Shown here piece after piece: positions 6,612 through 12,786 of a stretch of 12,942 nucleotides of DNA. The notes under the pieces are model-generated. The model did no database searches. It had not been told where the DNA came from and saw only the letters and a program-made list of their open reading frames with translations. Source of the stretch: DASTHS01 sp035718085 (GTDB lineage Bacteria; Actinomycetota; Acidimicrobiia; Acidimicrobiales; Palsa-688). The translations under genes were made by a program, and so were the position numbers. Every line of letters begins with the position of its first letter. Positions within the stretch are counted from its first letter, which is position 1. Where the stretch lies: the NCBI GenBank assembly GCA_035718085.1, contig DASTHS010000065.1, positions 1 through 12,942 of the forward strand. The letters are read 5' to 3'.

Positions 6612-8321
6612 TCAGCCTTCGACCTCCGGGCCAGCGTCGCTGGCGGCGGGCTCGTCGGCGGGAACCCCGACTGCGGTCTCCGGCTCGACTGCGGTCTCCG
6701 GCTCGGCTGCGGTCTCCGGCTCGGCTGGGGCCTCCGGCTCAGCTGCGGCCTCCGGCGCCACCGTGACCCTCGGCTCGGCTGCGACCGTGGCCGGTGCCTC
6801 GGGCGCCGGTGCCTCGGGCGCCGGTGCCTCGGGTGCTGCCTCGGATGCGGCTGCTGCCTCCGAAAGGGCGGCGCCGGGCGCCACGCTGGGGGCGGGCGCA
6901 GCATCCGGCTCCGCCGGGCGGCGGCCGGCCGGCCTCCCGGGCTGCGGCCGGGGCGGCCGGCGACCCGGCGGTGGGGGCATGCTCACGCCGAGCATGGCCG
7001 CCAACGCCGGCACACGACCGGACTGCTGGTGGGCGGAGCGAAGCAGGTCGGGGCCCGGCTCGGCGGGCATGCCGGCAGGCTTGACCGACCGTCGCACCGG
7101 CGACGCCGCGACCGCCTCGAGCAGCGCCAGCCAGCGCTCCGGGCTCACCTCCGGCGTCATGGCCGCGCCGGCGACCTCGGCCACCCGGGCGGCCAGGTCG
7201 GCGGGCAGGCGGGTGCTGGGGTCAGGCGGCCGACCCGACAGCTGCAGGGCCCGGACGATGCGGCCCTCGTCGAGGTGGCGACCGACATCGGTCACCCACT
7301 CGGCGCGCTGCGCCTCGACGCGCCGCTCGAGGGCGGCCCGCAGCTCGCTGGCCAGGGCACGCGCCTCCTCGTCGCGGGCGACGTCGGCGCCGGCGACGAC
7401 GGAGCGGAGGTCGCGCAGCGCGATCTCGTCACCCGCCTTCGTGGCCGCTTCGGCCCGGTCACGCCACTCGGCCGCCTTCAGACGGGGCAGCAGCTGCTCG
7501 GCGAGGGCCAAAAGGCTCTCGGTGTCGGGGGCGGGTCGACCCTCGGCGGTGGCGCGCTCGCGCTCGAGGTGGAGGGCCGTGCGCACGGCCGGGAGCCCGC
7601 CGCGCAGCACCTGCTCGGCCACCGCCTGCTCCTCGGGGCGCAAGGTGGCGACCACCGCCTGACGGTGGGCGTGACCAGGGTTGAGCCGCCGGCGCTGCCG
7701 TTCGTCGCGGCCGGGTCCCTCGCGGCCGGTGCCGTCGCGGCGGGGGCTGCCGGCGGGCCGGGTGCCGGCGTCGGCGCCGCTGCGGCGCTCACCCCGACGG
7801 TCGCCCTCGCTGCGCTCGCCGGCGGGACGGGGGCGGTCACGCCCGGCTGCGTCGCCGTCGCGCCGCGGCGGGCGTGCCTCGGAGCGGCCGCCCCGCGCGT
7901 CGCCGTCGCGACGGGGCCCACGGTCGCCGCCCTCCCGACGCGGACCGCCGCCACCGCCCTCGCGACGGGGGCCGCGGTCGCCCTCTCGGCGGGGGCCGCC
8001 CTCGCCGTCGCGGCGGGGGCCGCGGCCCGACCGACCCACCAGCGAGGTGGTCACACCGGGCACGTCACCCCGCTGGGCACCGATCACCTCGATGCGCTCG
8101 GGTTCCTGGCGTTGGCGCGCCTTGGGCGCGGCGACACTGGTGATGACGATGCCGTCGATCTCGAAGTCGGCCTCGGCACGCAGCACATCACCGGCCTTCG
8201 CGCCGTCGTGCAGCAGTGTGCCGTCGAGCACGCCCTTCGGCTCCCGGGCGCCAGCGGCGCGCCAGGTCCAGCTGCCGTCGGGGCGCGCGCTCGTGAGCTC
8301 GATCTCGATCCTGCGGGACAT
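6612..8321 (-). CDS. Arg/Gly-rich low-complexity protein of unknown function, probably RNA-binding
   Basis: 569 residues in four parts. Residues 1-94 are a compact N-terminal domain (RRIEIELTSARPDGSWTWRAAG ... with DGTLLHDGAKAGDVLRAEADFEIDG), perhaps a small beta-barrel. Residues 97-213 are Arg/Gly/Asp-rich with five GPRR[DE]G units, resembling RGG-box RNA-binding tails. Residues 217-447 are a helical, charged domain (LRPEEQAVAEQVLRGGLPAVR; LRDLRSVVAGAD; SPVRRSVKPAGMPAEP) that I recall as conserved among Acidimicrobiia-type genomes but cannot name. Residues 448-569 are Ala/Pro/Glu-rich with DNA-level tandem repeats. ATG 8321 is preferred over in-frame TTG 8330 because a TAnnnT box ends 8 bases before it and overlaps the TTG. 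The opposite strand also has long open frames, but the amino-acid composition and domain pattern favour this one. RNA binding is inferred from composition only. Confidence 0.75.
   Translation of the reverse strand: MSRRIEIELTSARPDGSWTWRAAGAREPKGVLDGTLLHDGAKAGDVLRAEADFEIDGIVITSVAAPKARQRQEPERIEVIGAQRGDVPGVTTSLVGRSGRGPRRDGEGGPRREGDRGPRREGGGGGPRREGGDRGPRRDGDARGGRSEARPPRRDGDAAGRDRPRPAGERSEGDRRGERRSGADAGTRPAGSPRRDGTGREGPGRDERQRRRLNPGHAHRQAVVATLRPEEQAVAEQVLRGGLPAVRTALHLERERATAEGRPAPDTESLLALAEQLLPRLKAAEWRDRAEAATKAGDEIALRDLRSVVAGADVARDEEARALASELRAALERRVEAQRAEWVTDVGRHLDEGRIVRALQLSGRPPDPSTRLPADLAARVAEVAGAAMTPEVSPERWLALLEAVAASPVRRSVKPAGMPAEPGPDLLRSAHQQSGRVPALAAMLGVSMPPPPGRRPPRPQPGRPAGRRPAEPDAAPAPSVAPGAALSEAAAASEAAPEAPAPEAPAPEAPATVAAEPRVTVAPEAAAEPEAPAEPETAAEPETAVEPETAVGVPADEPAASDAGPEVEG
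6671..6760 (+). repeat. Five 18-bp tandem units in the gene's 3' end
   Basis: Units begin at 6671, 6689, 6707, 6725 and 6743, each like CTGCGGTCTCCGGCTCGG, with the last two diverged. In the minus-strand gene they encode a six-residue repeat of the type AEPETA (about residues 521-551). Units two and three are identical. Confidence 0.9.
6791..6835 (+). repeat. Three 15-bp tandem units
   Basis: CCGGTGCCTCGGGCG occurs at 6791 and 6806, and with one change at 6821. In the minus-strand gene they encode a five-residue EAPAP repeat (about residues 496-511). Confidence 0.9.
7902..8021 (-). repeat. Five GPRR[DE]G protein repeats
   Basis: In the minus-strand gene, residues 101-106, 109-114, 117-122, 126-131 and 135-140 are GPRRDG or GPRREG separated by 2-3 Gly/Asp/Arg/Glu residues. 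The DNA copies are similar but not exact, so the repeat is best seen in protein. Confidence 0.85.
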
Positions 8322-8392
8322 CGCCCGCAAACCTACAGATCCGCCGTCGCTGCGTCGACCGGGGCCCGGCGCATACCGCTACCCTCCGGCCC
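8322..8392. promoter_or_regulatory. Divergent promoter region with two leaderless-type starts
   Basis: On the minus strand TAGGTT (8335-8330) ends 8 bases before ATG 8321. On the plus strand TACCCT (8380-8385) ends 7 bases before ATG 8393. Neither start has a Shine-Dalgarno. The palindrome GTCGAC (8354-8359) lies between them and could supply a TCGAC(G/C) -35-like element to both strands, at spacers of about 17 (minus) and 19 (plus). The -10 boxes are good matches; the -35 idea is weak. Confidence 0.5.
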
Positions 8393-9070
8393 ATGGCCCC
8401 GCCTGTGCTGCTGGTCCACGGCTTCGCGTCGTCGTTCGCCCGGAACTGGCGTGACCACGGCTGGGTCGACCTGCTCGAGGAGGCCGGGCGGCGGGTGATC
8501 GGCCCCGACCTCCTCGGCCACGGCGACGCTGCCAAGCCTCACGACCCGGAGGCGTACCGTGACCTGGCCGCCGGTGTGGTGGCCGCCCTGCCCGCCGACG
8601 AGGTGGTCGATGCCGTCGGGTTCTCCCTCGGTGCCGGCCTCCTGCTCGGGGTGGCGGCCGCCGACCCCGGCCGCTTCGGCCGCATCGTGGTGGCGGGGGT
8701 GGGCGCCAACCTGTTCCGGTCCAGCGATCCCGAACCGGCGGCCCGGGCGGTGCTGGAAGGCTCGGCGGCCGACGACGCCCCCGAGGCCGCCCAGGCGTTC
8801 GCCCGCTTCGCCACAGCGCCCGGGAACGACCCCGAGGCCCTCGCCGCCTGCCTTCGGCGCCCGACCCGGCCGCTGCGCCCCGGCGACCTCGCCGGCCTCG
8901 ACCGCCCTGTGCTCGTGGTGCTCGGCGAGCGGGACTTCGCCGGGCCGGCGCAGCCGCTCGTCGACGCCCTCCCGCAGGCGCAGCTGCGCAGCATCCCCGG
9001 GCTCGACCACTTCGGCACGCCGAAAGACCCCCGCTTCCTCGACGCCGCGCTGCGCTTCCTGGGCGTCTGA
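8393..9070 (+). CDS. Alpha/beta-hydrolase fold protein
   Basis: 225 residues, slightly short for the fold and apparently with a small lid. The oxyanion-hole motif is LLVHGF (6-11). The nucleophile elbow is GFSLGA, with Ser78. The acid is probably Asp181 (VLGERDFAGP) and the base His206 (PGLDHFGTP), completing a catalytic triad in the usual order. Such enzymes are esterases, lipases or C-C hydrolases; the substrate cannot be deduced. No signal peptide is present, so it is cytoplasmic. The start has no SD but follows TACCCT at 7 bases. It is divergent from the Arg/Gly-rich protein gene and followed by a weak hairpin. Confidence 0.92.
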   Translation: MAPPVLLVHGFASSFARNWRDHGWVDLLEEAGRRVIGPDLLGHGDAAKPHDPEAYRDLAAGVVAALPADEVVDAVGFSLGAGLLLGVAAADPGRFGRIVVAGVGANLFRSSDPEPAARAVLEGSAADDAPEAAQAFARFATAPGNDPEALAACLRRPTRPLRPGDLAGLDRPVLVVLGERDFAGPAQPLVDALPQAQLRSIPGLDHFGTPKDPRFLDAALRFLGV

Positions 9071-9079
9071 GGGCCACCG

Positions 9080-9105
9080 CAGCCCGCGACTTCCCTTTCG
9101 GGCTG
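9080..9105 (+). terminator. Weak hairpin after the hydrolase gene
   Basis: CAGCCCG (9080-9086) pairs with CGGGCTG (9099-9105) over a 12-base loop that contains a pyrimidine run. It sits 10 bases after the TGA stop. The stem is short, so this may be chance. Confidence 0.3.
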
Positions 9106-9162
9106 GCCGCGACCGACCGGCCACGCCGCCCGGCGCCGGCAGCCCCCACCCCTCCGAGCGAC

Positions 9163-9168
9163 TAGCGT
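9163..9168 (+). promoter_or_regulatory. Candidate leaderless -10 of the small basic protein gene
   Basis: TAGCGT fits TAnnnT and ends 9 bases before ATG 9178. No SD is seen between them and no clear -35 upstream. Confidence 0.4.
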
Positions 9169-9177
9169 CGCCGGGCC

Positions 9178-9309
9178 ATGGGAAGAGGCTCACGTTCAAC
9201 GGTCCGTTGGAAGCACGACCGCACCAAGAAGAAGAAGGCGCGAGACGCCCGGGCGCGCACCACCAGGGCCGAGGACCGCACCGGCGCCGCCACCACGGCG
9301 AAGTCCTGA
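9178..9309 (+). CDS. Small, very basic conserved-type protein (43 residues)
   Basis: Starts MGRGSRSTVRWKHDRTKKKK and continues with Arg/Ala-rich sequence ending TAKS. About 15 of 43 residues are Lys or Arg. It has no membrane segment or cysteine. Such composition and length are typical of small ribosomal or nucleoid proteins. I recall similar MGRG..STVRWKHDR..KKK openings in predicted proteins but cannot name a family, so ribosome association is inference only. The early codons (GGA, AGA, TCA, CGT, TCA, ACG, CGT) are less GC-rich than the neighbours, as often seen at efficiently translated starts. The start follows a TAnnnT box at 9 bases, and the next gene begins 61 bases later with its own box. 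The specific sequence and signals make it a credible gene despite its length. Confidence 0.72.
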   Translation: MGRGSRSTVRWKHDRTKKKKARDARARTTRAEDRTGAATTAKS

Positions 9310-9356
9310 CCGCGACGGTCCCGCCTCGGCCGGGCGGCTGCGCCGGGGACGCCCAC

Positions 9357-9362
9357 TAGGGT
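9357..9362 (+). promoter_or_regulatory. Candidate leaderless -10 of the DUF6941-like gene
   Basis: TAGGGT fits TAnnnT and ends 8 bases before ATG 9371. No SD is present. Confidence 0.45.
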
Positions 9363-9370
9363 CGTCCGAC

Positions 9371-9862
9371 ATGGACGCCAAGGTGCTGCTGTGCGACTTC
9401 GCCGAGGTGAGCGGCGGCAAGCTGTTCGTGACCGGGGCGGGCATCTCGCTGGTGGCCTCGCCGGCCCCGCAGCCCCCCTACGTCGTCAACGTGTGCCTGG
9501 CCATCTTGGTGCAGATCCCCTGGACGGAGACCGACCAGGAGCACCAGCTCACCGTGGAGCTGGTCTCGGAGGCTGGCGGCGGTCAGCAGCGGGTGCTGCT
9601 CTCCGACCAGCTCCCCGAGGGTGGCAACCCGGCCGACCGGGGGATGATCGTGGCGGTGTTCTCGGCGGCCCGCTCGCCGATGATGGTCGACGGCGACGAA
9701 TCGACCATGCCGATGTCGATGCCGCTGTTCGGGCTGCCCCTGCCCCAGCACGGCCCGTACTTCTTCTCGGTGCGCATCGACGGGCGTGAGATGGACCGGG
9801 CGTCGTTCCGCCTGGTGCCGCTGGCCACCGCGCAGCAGGCGTCCGGCCAGGAGGGCGCGTGA
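9371..9862 (+). CDS. DUF6941-like protein
   Basis: 163 residues. The opening MDAKVLLCDFAEVSGGKLFVTGAG and following strands (VNVCLAILVQIPWTE, HQLTVELVSEAG, YFFSVRIDGREM) fit the all-beta actinobacterial family I know as DUF6941, whose function is unknown. No signal peptide or transmembrane segment is seen, so it should be cytoplasmic. The pattern of alternating hydrophobic strands, a central acidic loop and a final strand pair suggests a small beta-sandwich. It starts as a leaderless-type gene and its stop overlaps the HAD gene start by GTGA (9859-9862), so the two proteins are co-translated. The family name is from memory and should be treated as probable. Confidence 0.72.
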   Translation: MDAKVLLCDFAEVSGGKLFVTGAGISLVASPAPQPPYVVNVCLAILVQIPWTETDQEHQLTVELVSEAGGGQQRVLLSDQLPEGGNPADRGMIVAVFSAARSPMMVDGDESTMPMSMPLFGLPLPQHGPYFFSVRIDGREMDRASFRLVPLATAQQASGQEGA

Positions 9863-10566
9863 GCGCAGCGCCCCCCGAGGCGCTGCTGTTCGACGTCTTC
9901 GGCACCGTCGTCGACTGGCGGGGATCGATCACCGCCGCCCTGGCCCGCTACGTCGATGGCCCAGCGCCCGCGGGTGGGTGGGGCAGCCTCGCCGACCGGT
10001 GGCGGCGCGAGGGCTACCTGGCGCCGATCGCCGCGATGGCGTCGGGCTCCGAGCCGCGCCGTCCCATCGGCGAGGTGCTGCGCGCCCACCTCGTCCGCCT
10101 CCTCGACGAGTGCCGCCTGCAGGTGGGCGACGACGCCCTCGACGACCTCGTCGCCGCCTGGGATCACCTGGCCCCGTGGCCGGACGCCCTCGACGGGCTC
10201 GCCCGCCTGCGGCGCGTCGCCGTCCTCGGCACCATCTCCAACGGCAGCTTCGGCGGGCTGGTGCGCATGGCCCGCTTCGCCGGCCTGCCGTGGGACTGCG
10301 TGATCTCCGCCGAGCTGTTCGCCAGCTACAAGCCCGACCCGGCCGTCTACCTGGGGGCCGCCGCCCTGCTGGGCCTCCCTCCCGGGCAGGTGGCCTTGGT
10401 GGCTGCCCACCCGAACGACCTGGCCGCGGCGCGGGCCTGCGGCCTGCGCACCGCGTTCGTGTCCCGGCCACTCGAGTGGGGCCCGGGCGGCCCCGCCGAG
10501 CGTGACGCCGATGCCGACTGGGTGGCCGACGACTTCGGCCGGCTCGCCGACCTGCTGGGGGCCTGA
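9859..10566 (+). CDS. HAD-superfamily hydrolase, haloacid dehalogenase type II-like
   Basis: 235 residues, the usual length of L-2-haloacid dehalogenase-like proteins. Motif I is FDVFGTVVDWRG with nucleophile Asp12; motif II is TISNGS (Ser127-Asn128). The motif III Lys is Lys158 in SYKPDPAVY, with Tyr164 matching the conserved Tyr. Motif IV is VAAHPNDLAAARACGL with Asp187. In characterised L-2-haloacid dehalogenases motif IV reads VSSNxxD; here the serines are Ala and the Asn is His. That variant is common among uncharacterised homologs, so dehalogenase activity is uncertain and a phosphatase role is possible. It is translated from a GTG overlapping the upstream stop (GTGA). The stop is only 3 bp from that of the convergent gene. 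Confidence 0.88.
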   Translation: MSAAPPEALLFDVFGTVVDWRGSITAALARYVDGPAPAGGWGSLADRWRREGYLAPIAAMASGSEPRRPIGEVLRAHLVRLLDECRLQVGDDALDDLVAAWDHLAPWPDALDGLARLRRVAVLGTISNGSFGGLVRMARFAGLPWDCVISAELFASYKPDPAVYLGAAALLGLPPGQVALVAAHPNDLAAARACGLRTAFVSRPLEWGPGGPAERDADADWVADDFGRLADLLGA

Positions 10567-10569
10567 CGC

Positions 10570-12180
10570 TCAGGGGGTCGACGGGTGCTGCAGGCCCGCC
10601 GGCCCGAGGCCGAAGGCCCCGAGGATGGCGTCGGTCGCGTCGGTGACGGCCCGGACCGGCTCGGCGCAACGGTCGTCGCAGGTGGGGGAGAGGAAGCCGA
10701 CCCAGTCGATGGTGCCGGTGTCGACGACCCCGGCGCCCGACGGCGCCACGTAGTAGGTCATGTCGGCGTCGCTGTGCCGACCGCCGCAGGTCACAGGGGA
10801 GGCGGCCAGCACCTCCACGTCACGTGGGCCCGGCTCGGCGGGGTCGTAGTGGTCGTACTCGGGCCCCACCACGCCGGCGAGGTGGGCGCCCGGCGGCAGG
10901 TCGGCCCGGGCCCACACCCAGGAGGTCGGGTCGACCGGCACCATGTCGGCGCGCACCGGGTTGCACTGCCACATCTCCCCGAGGATGGTGCTCTCGGGCA
11001 TGTTCGTCGGCGGCGCCCGCCACGACTCGGCGGTGACCTGCGCCGGGTCGCCCCCGGCCAGCGGGTCCTCGGCGGCGCTCTTGTAGTCGACCTCGAGGCG
11101 GTCGGGCCCGAGGGGTGACGCCTGGAAACGGATGTGGCGGTAGATGGCGTTGGCTCCGAGGTACGCAAGGTTGACGCCGGCGTCTCGGGCCGCCTGCACC
11201 GCCTGGCGCATGGCCAGCGAGTAGTACTCGTCGTGGCCGAGCGACACGAAGGCGCGATGGTTGCGCAGCAGCTCCGGCCGCAGGTCCACGTCGACGTCGG
11301 TCGTGTAGCTGAGGTCGAGGCCCCGCTGTTCGGCCAGGGCGACGAACGGCAGCTCGAGGCCGACGAAGTCGCCGGCGCCGTCGCCGAGGGCGTAGGGCCG
11401 GTCGAACGACACGATGCGGGCCCGGGTGGAGCGGGTGGTGTGCCCGGGGGTGGCCGGACCCTGGTAGAGGTCGTAGCCGCCGAAGGTGTTGTACGCCTGC
11501 CAGGTGGTGACGCTGTTGTTCACCAGGTAGGCGGCGTGGCTGGCGTCGTCGCGGACGGTCACCGGCACGTACGCCTGGTAGCCGGTGTCGGCGGTCAGCA
11601 CCATCAGGTAGTCGCCCGGCGGCCACCCGGCCGGGTCGGTCGCCACCGACAGGGGACCGGCCCAGGCGCAGGCCACCGTGCCGACCCCCGGGGTGAGCGG
11701 GCACTTCGGCTGCACCGAGCCGGCCTGCGGGCCCGACGTCCAGACCTGGCGGCCCTCGGCGCCGCCGTACCAGCCCATCCGGAAGGCGGTGACGGTGAAG
11801 GTCCTGGCGGTGGTCGACACGTACAGCTCGATGGGCTGGCCGTCGTCCACGCTGACCGCGCCGGCGTACCCCTCGATCTGGTGGGCCGTGGCCGGCTTGG
11901 TCAACCGCCAGCCGGCGCTGCCGGGTCGAGCGTTCTCGGCGAGCACCCAGGCCGCCGTGGGGCCTCGGTCGCCGGACGCCGTGGCCGTCGGCGCCGCCCG
12001 CCGGGTGGTCGGCGCCGCTGCCGGCCGGGGCGCGCCCCGGCGGGAGGAAGTGGTGCGTGGCCGGTCGAGTGCCACGGCGACGGCGGCGAAGCCCAGCGCG
12101 ACCACAGCAGTGAGGGCGGCGACGACCCAGGGCCAGTGGCGCCGCCGCCGCCCAGCCGACGCCGCGTGTGCGCCTCCCAT
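10570..12180 (-). CDS. Membrane-anchored N,N-dimethylformamidase large-subunit-like protein
   Basis: 536 residues. After a basic stretch (RRRRHWPW) there is one transmembrane segment (about 17-38, VVAALTAVVALGFAAVAVAL), then a Pro/Ala/Thr-rich linker to ~70, so the bulk is outside the cell. The rest resembles the C-terminal part of the N,N-dimethylformamidase beta subunit. A beta domain carries IEGYAGAVSVDDGQPIELYV and FRMGWYGG (133-140); then come YLVNNSVTTWQAYNTFGGYD (218-236), a DFVGLELPFVAL segment (271-282) and SLGHDEYYSLAMR (313-325). In the known enzyme an iron is held by two Tyr and a Glu; Glu318 in GHDEYY is the likely counterpart. Six cysteines (160, 171, 406, 465, 501, 505) suggest disulfides. 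Many such proteins are not amidases, so the substrate is unknown. ATG 12180 has no SD and overlaps the stop of a seven-codon ORF. Confidence 0.85.
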   Translation of the reverse strand: MGGAHAASAGRRRRHWPWVVAALTAVVALGFAAVAVALDRPRTTSSRRGAPRPAAAPTTRRAAPTATASGDRGPTAAWVLAENARPGSAGWRLTKPATAHQIEGYAGAVSVDDGQPIELYVSTTARTFTVTAFRMGWYGGAEGRQVWTSGPQAGSVQPKCPLTPGVGTVACAWAGPLSVATDPAGWPPGDYLMVLTADTGYQAYVPVTVRDDASHAAYLVNNSVTTWQAYNTFGGYDLYQGPATPGHTTRSTRARIVSFDRPYALGDGAGDFVGLELPFVALAEQRGLDLSYTTDVDVDLRPELLRNHRAFVSLGHDEYYSLAMRQAVQAARDAGVNLAYLGANAIYRHIRFQASPLGPDRLEVDYKSAAEDPLAGGDPAQVTAESWRAPPTNMPESTILGEMWQCNPVRADMVPVDPTSWVWARADLPPGAHLAGVVGPEYDHYDPAEPGPRDVEVLAASPVTCGGRHSDADMTYYVAPSGAGVVDTGTIDWVGFLSPTCDDRCAEPVRAVTDATDAILGAFGLGPAGLQHPSTP

Positions 12181-12203
12181 CAGCGCGTGTCGCTCGCAGG
12201 CAC
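12180..12203 (-). CDS. Seven-codon ORF overlapping the start of the dimethylformamidase-like gene
   Basis: GTG at 12203 reads MPASDTR and stops at a TGA that shares its last base with ATG 12180 (TGATG). TAGGGT (12215-12210) ends 6 bases before the GTG, so the mRNA could begin exactly there. Because ATG 12180 has no SD, re-initiation after this leaderless ORF would explain its translation. It may also be coincidence. Confidence 0.25.
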   Translation of the reverse strand: MPASDTR

Positions 12204-12209
12204 GGCGGC

Positions 12210-12247
12210 ACCCTAGCGACGCTCCCCGAACGGCGGGTGGCTACCAT
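12210..12247. promoter_or_regulatory. Divergent -10 boxes in a 75-bp shared intergenic region
   Basis: TAGGGT on the minus strand (12215-12210) faces the dimethylformamidase-like gene. TACCAT on the plus strand (12242-12247) ends 8 bases before GTG 12256. Both fit TAnnnT; no clear -35 was seen for either. Confidence 0.45.
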
Positions 12248-12255
12248 TCGTCACT

Positions 12256-12717
12256 GTGACCAAACTCCCCTCGGGTGCCGGCCGCGCCGCAGACGGTCAA
12301 GGTGCCGGCGGGGCTGCCGGCGGCCCGGATGGTGGTGCTGATGGCGGCCAGGCGGCGGAGGGCGCCACGGTGGCCCGCTGCGCCTGGTGCGGTCGGCGCT
12401 TCGTCCGCGCCGTGGGCCCCGGGCGGCCGCGGCGGTTCTGCCGGCGGTCGTGTCGCCAGCGCGACTTCGAGGCCCGCCAGCGGGTGCGGGAGGTGGGGCT
12501 GGCGGAAGGGGAGCTGGTCGTCACCCGTCGGGCGCTCTCGACGCTCGACGACCTGGCCTACGTGCTGGCCTGCGCCGTCGACGACGTCGAGCGGCAACTG
12601 GTGGCGGGGGCCGACCCCGACGAGGTGCGCGACGCGCTCGACTGGCTGCTCGAGGCGGCCCGTCCCCTGGCCGACCGGTCGCGATCGGGGTCGGTGCTGG
12701 CCCCGTCCCAGGGCTAG
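12256..12717 (+). CDS. Small zinc-finger protein of unknown function
   Basis: 153 residues. Residues 6-38 are a Gly/Ala-rich, probably disordered tail. Residues 42-66 form a C-x2-C-x16-C-x3-C zinc finger: Cys42 and Cys45 (RCAWCGRRF), Cys62 and Cys66 (RRFCRRSCRQRDF). Its GRPRRFCRRSCRQR stretch is typical of short treble-clef-like fingers in actinobacterial proteins that bind nucleic acid or proteins. Residues 68-140 are a helical domain (ARQRVREVGL; STLDDLAYVLACAVDDVERQL; DEVRDALDWLLEAARPLAD). It might be a regulator, but there is no helix-turn-helix I can point to. GTG 12256 follows a TAnnnT box at 8 bases and has no SD. Its TAG stop lies within the -10-like box TAGCAT of the next unit. Confidence 0.75.
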   Translation: MTKLPSGAGRAADGQGAGGAAGGPDGGADGGQAAEGATVARCAWCGRRFVRAVGPGRPRRFCRRSCRQRDFEARQRVREVGLAEGELVVTRRALSTLDDLAYVLACAVDDVERQLVAGADPDEVRDALDWLLEAARPLADRSRSGSVLAPSQG

Positions 12718-12720
12718 CAT
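12715..12720 (+). promoter_or_regulatory. Candidate -10 box upstream of the PRC-barrel gene
   Basis: TAGCAT fits TAnnnT and overlaps the TAG stop of the zinc-finger gene. Transcription would begin near 12727, about 30 bases before a strong Shine-Dalgarno-driven mini-ORF. Confidence 0.35.
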
Positions 12721-12756
12721 CCCGGCGCCCGCTGCGCAGCCAGGGAAGGAGCCCGC

Positions 12757-12786
12757 GTGCCCCACCAGCCGCCGGAGGCCACGTGA
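12757..12786 (+). CDS. Nine-codon proline-rich upstream ORF (possible leader peptide)
   Basis: GTG 12757 reads MPHQPPEAT and stops at TGA 12784-12786, overlapping the GTG start of the PRC-barrel gene by GTGA. GGAAGGAG (12744-12751) is a near-perfect Shine-Dalgarno 5 bases before it, the strongest in the window. Three of nine residues are Pro. The frame differs from the downstream gene by one, so a single-base sequencing error making one longer N-terminus is the main alternative. Confidence 0.4.
   Translation: MPHQPPEAT

Noticed and set aside
6606..8498. 630-codon plus-strand frame opposite the Arg/Gly-rich gene
   Set aside because: It begins inside the terminator hairpin region, runs through the divergent promoter and into the hydrolase gene, and has repetitive Gly/Leu/Arg sequence. 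The minus-strand frame has a placed promoter and ordered domains.
10820..12247. 475-codon minus-strand frame overlapping the dimethylformamidase-like gene in another frame
   Set aside because: Arg/Pro/Gly-rich shadow without motifs, while the overlapping frame has recognisable ones.
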